This document shows positions 62,001 to 64,000 of a DNA stretch of 64,000 nucleotides, piece by piece; within the stretch, counting starts at the first letter, position 1, and each line of letters begins with the position of its first letter. Position numbers and translations under genes: made by a program. A model generated the notes under the pieces. It saw nothing but the letters and a program-made list of their open reading frames with translations, was not told the origin of the DNA and did no database searches. The DNA is from Pseudoxanthobacter soli DSM 19599 (GTDB lineage: Bacteria > Pseudomonadota > Alphaproteobacteria > Rhizobiales > Segnochrobactraceae): assembly GCF_900148505.1 (NCBI RefSeq), contig NZ_FRXO01000011.1, positions 62,001 to 126,000 on the forward strand, written 5' to 3'.

Positions 62001-62629
62001 TGCCGGCCGTGAACATTCCGACGGCGCAATCCGGTGACCTTGTCAACAAGCTCTGGTTCATCAAGGACGTCGGGGCGACCTATGCAAGCTTCGTCTCGAT
62101 AATGCTCGATGCGCCGGCAGCGTTAACCCCGGTGCCTGCTCAGCAACTGGCCACGAAGCTGCAATGGTTCAGCTGGGGGCTGGGGTTCGTCGGTCACATC
62201 GCTGGCACCAATCCGTTGACCAACAGCAAAGCGACACCCGGGTTGACCCGCAGCTGCCAGGAACTGATCTTCGTGGCCGGGCTGATCCAGTATGGCGTAC
62301 GATACGAGAAGCTGAAGACGGTCATGACGCCGCCGGCGTACCAGAGTTTCGTGATGATTCAGGCCGGGGTGGAGTCCGTGTGCTACGGCCTGCAACTCTT
62401 CACGGCCATCGTCGGCTACGTCGCGGATGACGACAGCCGGGACGGGCTGGCATTGGTTCAATTCTGCGGCCGTACGGCCAGCCAAGGCGTGATGCAGGCC
62501 TGCCGACTCGTGGAAGAGCCGGAGACGAAGTCCTCCATGATCGTCGGCGCGATGGCGGCAAACCTTTTCCTCAACCTCGGGGTGGGGGTGTATCGACAGG
62601 CCGTCGCCCATCGCAGCGGTGGCCAGTAG
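59075..62629 (+). CDS. Very large uncharacterised protein with beta-rich N-half and FLFDWDD motif
   Basis: An 1184-residue protein with AGGGGAG before its ATG. Residues 1-445 contain recurrent VLALGLDR, VFVAYDLDS and GSVLVVYGRGRAAHLWRD strands that look like a beta-propeller. Residues about 447-507 form a beta-sandwich-like stretch. Residues 645-722 are amphipathic helices ending FLKFLFDWDDI (712-722), a tryptophan-rich motif that also recurs, as I remember, in large unannotated fungal and bacterial proteins. The last 300 residues are rich in long hydrophobic helices without charge-flanked spans typical of transporters, hinting at membrane interaction or pore formation. No signal peptide. Function unknown; likely the main effector of the cluster. 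Confidence 0.8.
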   Translation: MQPSNTTRFEAVDTDGKPMQFTVGTEIMDYIEPARTFGREDLADLSAKGRFQPRVIAIPDQRQQPLAPMVLTLGNRNRLSLVRRTAGGAAESASWESIDLSAGLATMADGPVQAFGAAWTEDDRMTVAVAVGTGDGGRQSHVFVAYDLDSRTTDWSAISWVDYGRRGGLAVDAIRVLRDGRGVWTVVLSAGDDRQNAYLIRSDLPRSFADGALVFSVATDLERISDFQVGGLERRGVLHVLGAATRRGEGTLFARPLPLLVQAGNPETTSVYTFRCPDGAKVLALGLDRPAVGADLYIGGNGVHRIPATQFLYQEDADIEMVISPSIADRVQRLLVTESPDGAATAWALLEDGRLVTVPRAGPNADWGTPLVLRDDVVEIAPTHGDGALTGSVLVVYGRGRAAHLWRDAAGIWQEMDISVADPQEAAAITCFATNLGVCDGAGVPLPAVRVRVRASVPSCLVINGRSYAVGPDRAATVTTGLQGSVTIFNRAVSFSPATYRIEVDGLAASLDINPGAALYRRFGTITAEDLRKAKDGSGTGYLLGDDYRSGGQTAAVDSFVTALRQAATLATATDGAVPGVRLVKADAPFSSEISAAALPDGYGWGVAGDGKGGLQTVTGRDAVHLSVEAASGGAAFQRLGSSLSDLFEGLWNNIKDAVSFVVRKVGDVVEFVCTIAGKVKSFVLSTLEEIGGFFKWAWGGIKTGVEKAWNFLKFLFDWDDIIAVRNKLADMIDADLVAIRRQVLNLKTVVGPAFDTALSAIRAKGAEFGVRPSDRSVLAPGAGTIARAQKPGGVKDEVLGGGPGAWVMDQLSSLGRQIIDIELPPSDESADIFTRLAEEQLENLAALSKDLGRDFSEIFGDRGFSLADLDVEKIQKIVIAVCIRIAEAATAAMKSVVLALIDVLAGLIGAFRDILFMRIRVPFIAKLIKLATGKTVDVSARLIDIALLPPAILTTVTYKIVFGQAPIGEVVKGTLPAVNIPTAQSGDLVNKLWFIKDVGATYASFVSIMLDAPAALTPVPAQQLATKLQWFSWGLGFVGHIAGTNPLTNSKATPGLTRSCQELIFVAGLIQYGVRYEKLKTVMTPPAYQSFVMIQAGVESVCYGLQLFTAIVGYVADDDSRDGLALVQFCGRTASQGVMQACRLVEEPETKSSMIVGAMAANLFLNLGVGVYRQAVAHRSGGQ

Positions 62630-62743
62630 GTGCCGCAGCGCGTGGTCGCGGGCTGAAGACGGGGAACGACGCGCAGCCGGCTGGCCAATCCGCAGGACAG
62701 CCGGTTCCTCGCGGCTCGCCGCCGGAGGGCGCCGCGTTCACGT

Positions 62744-63340
62744 TCAAACCGCGTCGCACCGCGCGAACAGGTGCAGTGCCGCGTACTGCAACAGCATGAT
62801 GGTCTTGCCGTCGCGGATCGCACCGGACTCGATCATCGACAGCGCTTCGTCGATGTCGATCTCGATGACCGCTATATCTTCGCCCTCTGTCGCGTTGCCG
62901 CCTCCCTGCGAGGCCCGGTCGCCCGGCCTGTATTCGCCCACGAAGAAGTGCAGCCGCTCGGTGACCGATCCCGGGCTCATGAACGCATCGTAGATCTGGC
63001 GCACGTCGCGGACGCGAAACCCCGTCTCCTCCTCCGTCTCGGCACGGATACGAACCTCCGGCTCGGCGTCGTCTAGAAGACCGGCCGGCGCTTCTATGAG
63101 CAGATCGTCGTGACCGTTGACGAAAGCGGGATAGCGGAACTGCCGGGTGAGGACGACGGTGCGACGGTCTGGATCGTAGAGCAGGATCGTGGCGCCGTTG
63201 CCACGATCATATGTCTCGCGCGACTGGCGCTGCCAGCTGCCGTCGCTGCGCCGGAACGAGAAGATCGTCTTCCTGAGGACGTGCCAATCATCGGAGAGAA
63301 CAACGACATCTTCGATGCGGATCCGGTCTGCGATGCTCAA
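62744..63340 (-). CDS. nudK: Nudix hydrolase, GDP-mannose pyrophosphatase NudK type
   Basis: A 198-residue protein from a TTG at 63340 with AGGGGAAC upstream; an ATG at 63376 would add 12 residues. YDRGNGATILLYD, RQFRYP, APAGLLDD and the Nudix box (about GLLDDAEPEVRIRAETEEETGF) match E. coli NudK, as do YMSPG-like FMSPGSVTERLHFFVGEY and GAIRDGKTIMLLQY near the end. It would hydrolyse GDP-mannose or related nucleotide sugars. It diverges from a DeoR regulator, with three repeats in between. Confidence 0.92.
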   Translation of the reverse strand: MSIADRIRIEDVVVLSDDWHVLRKTIFSFRRSDGSWQRQSRETYDRGNGATILLYDPDRRTVVLTRQFRYPAFVNGHDDLLIEAPAGLLDDAEPEVRIRAETEEETGFRVRDVRQIYDAFMSPGSVTERLHFFVGEYRPGDRASQGGGNATEGEDIAVIEIDIDEALSMIESGAIRDGKTIMLLQYAALHLFARCDAV

Positions 63341-63407
63341 GTTGGTTCCCCTACGGGTTCGAAAGCGCGGCACCATCTCGCCTCGCTGCTGCTGGACAAG
63401 GCGAAAT

Positions 63408-63448
63408 TTTCGTGCAATTTCGTGCAGATTCAATGAATTTCGTGCAAT
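63408..63448. promoter_or_regulatory. Three phased TTTCGTGCAAT direct repeats
   Basis: TTTCGTGCAAT at 63408-63418, TTTCGTGCAGA at 63418-63428 and TTTCGTGCAAT at 63438-63448 begin 10 and 20 bases apart, so all lie on one face of the helix. They end 10 bases before the DeoR start at 63459 and 68 bases before the NudK start. They are probably the DeoR operator. Confidence 0.65.
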
Positions 63449-63458
63449 TCGAGGCGAG

Positions 63459-64000
63459 ATGCTGACATCGGAGCGCAAGGCGCTGATCCTGCAGGTGCTG
63501 CGTCGCGACGGGCGCCTTGTGGCCAAGGACTTCAGCCAGCAACTGGGCGTATCGGAGGACACAGTCCGGCGCGACTTGCGGGAACTGGCGGCAGAGGGCC
63601 GCCTGCAGCGCGTGCACGGCGGCGCTTTGCCGAGCTCGCCCGCGGTTGTTGATTTCGGCACGCGTGAGCGAAGCGGGCTCTCGATCAAGGAGAGCCTGGG
63701 GCGCGCCGCCGCCCGCATGATTCAGCCCGGTCAGATCGTGTTTCTCGACGGCGGAACCACGAACGTGCAGCTGGCGCGCCAGCTCCCACCCGATCTCAAG
63801 GCCGTCATCGTGACGCACAGCCCGAGCATCGCTGTGGAACTCGCCCGCCATCCCATGGTGGAGGTCGAACTCGTCGGAGGACGGCTTTTCAAGCATTCCA
63901 TCGTCGCTGTCGGGGCGACGAGCGTGGAGGCGATCTCCCGCATTCGCGTCGATCTGTTCTTTATGGGCGCGACCGGCATTCACACCGAAACCGGCGTCAC
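63459..64000 (+). CDS. DeoR/GlpR family transcriptional regulator, 3' end beyond window
   Basis: The first 180 residues of a DeoR-type repressor from an ATG with GAGGCGAG upstream. The N-terminal winged helix reads SERKALILQVLRRDGRLVAKDFSQQLGVSEDTVRRDLREL with the hallmark HGGAL after it, then the sugar-phosphate-binding DeoRC domain begins (IFLDGGTTN-like VFLDGGTTN, VTHSPSIAVEL, GGRL, DLFFMGATGIH). It diverges from nudK and probably regulates itself and downstream sugar genes not in view. Confidence 0.92.
   Translation, partial: MLTSERKALILQVLRRDGRLVAKDFSQQLGVSEDTVRRDLRELAAEGRLQRVHGGALPSSPAVVDFGTRERSGLSIKESLGRAAARMIQPGQIVFLDGGTTNVQLARQLPPDLKAVIVTHSPSIAVELARHPMVEVELVGGRLFKHSIVAVGATSVEAISRIRVDLFFMGATGIHTETGV

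Noticed and set aside
54327-62629. Prophage or tailocin
   Set aside because: Only a collar-domain protein is phage-like; no sheath, tube, baseplate, lysis, portal, terminase or integrase genes are present.
1-64000. CRISPR array, tRNA, rRNA or insertion sequence
   Set aside because: No regularly spaced identical repeats, no cloverleaf with CCA end and no transposase motif were found by eye; a covariance-model search was not possible.

Overview
The window is a GC-rich stretch (AT-rich only at a few promoters) of an alphaproteobacterial chromosome, most likely Rhizobiales/Hyphomicrobiales. The pointers are paralogous CUT2-type sugar ABC operons, otsBA, a rhizobial-type ferredoxin-NADP reductase, and a heterotetrameric sarcosine-oxidase-like / GXGXG / glutamate-synthase-like / type III glutamine synthetase cluster. 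No rRNA, tRNA, CRISPR array, integrase or transposase was seen. I could not fix genus or species.

Layout. (1) 1-6694: a minus-strand sugar or sugar-acid uptake operon (ABC ATPase, permease, binding protein, fuconolactonase-type amidohydrolase, zinc alcohol dehydrogenase cut by the window edge), divergent from an FCD-type GntR regulator; four near-identical TGGTCAAGCCAAT-like boxes lie between them. (2) 6730-11595: a SAM methyltransferase, a palindromic intergenic repeat, otsB-otsA for trehalose, and S-formylglutathione hydrolase. (3) 11745-20003: one giant glycine-rich autotransporter of about 2750 residues behind an AT-rich control region, then fpr. (4) 21610-36528: a pentose/pentitol catabolic region. 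A minus operon (FAH-family hydrolase, 2-hydroxyacid dehydrogenase, SDR, xylitol-type dehydrogenase) diverges from a plus series (aldehyde dehydrogenase, xylulokinase, HAD phosphatase, RpiR regulator, RpiA, and a second sugar ABC transporter), followed by a DUF72 gene. A TAGTnnnACTA palindrome recurs at the promoters and probably is the RpiR operator. (5) 36602-42118: a ketoglutarate-semialdehyde-type dehydrogenase and a UxaA-type dehydratase with its own two-HTH GntR regulator, separated by the decayed remains of an amino-acid ABC transporter. (6) 42137-53151: what looks like a complete N-methylglutamate (methylamine) pathway: an NMG dehydrogenase/sarcosine-oxidase-like enzyme whose gamma subunit is fused to alpha, a GlxA/GbdR-type activator, three NMG-synthase-like genes and a GlnT/GmaS ligase. 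(7) 53414-54115: OmpW behind a very good FNR/FixK box.

(8) 54327-62629 is the least explained part and the best candidate for an undescribed system. It is a co-directional set of a small cytoplasmic subtilase, a phage tail-collar (MdpB-like) protein, a DUF6916-like protein translationally coupled to it, a GNAT acetyltransferase, a 568-residue protein with a P47/TULIP-like N-terminal motif, and a 1184-residue protein with a beta-rich N-half, a central FLFDWDD motif and a hydrophobic C-terminal half. No signal peptides are visible. The collar gene and its leader are AT-richer than their surroundings. (9) 62744-64000: a NudK-type Nudix hydrolase divergent from a DeoR regulator (cut by the window end) with three helically phased direct repeats between them.

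All calls are from reading the translated sequence and motifs; no database search was run.
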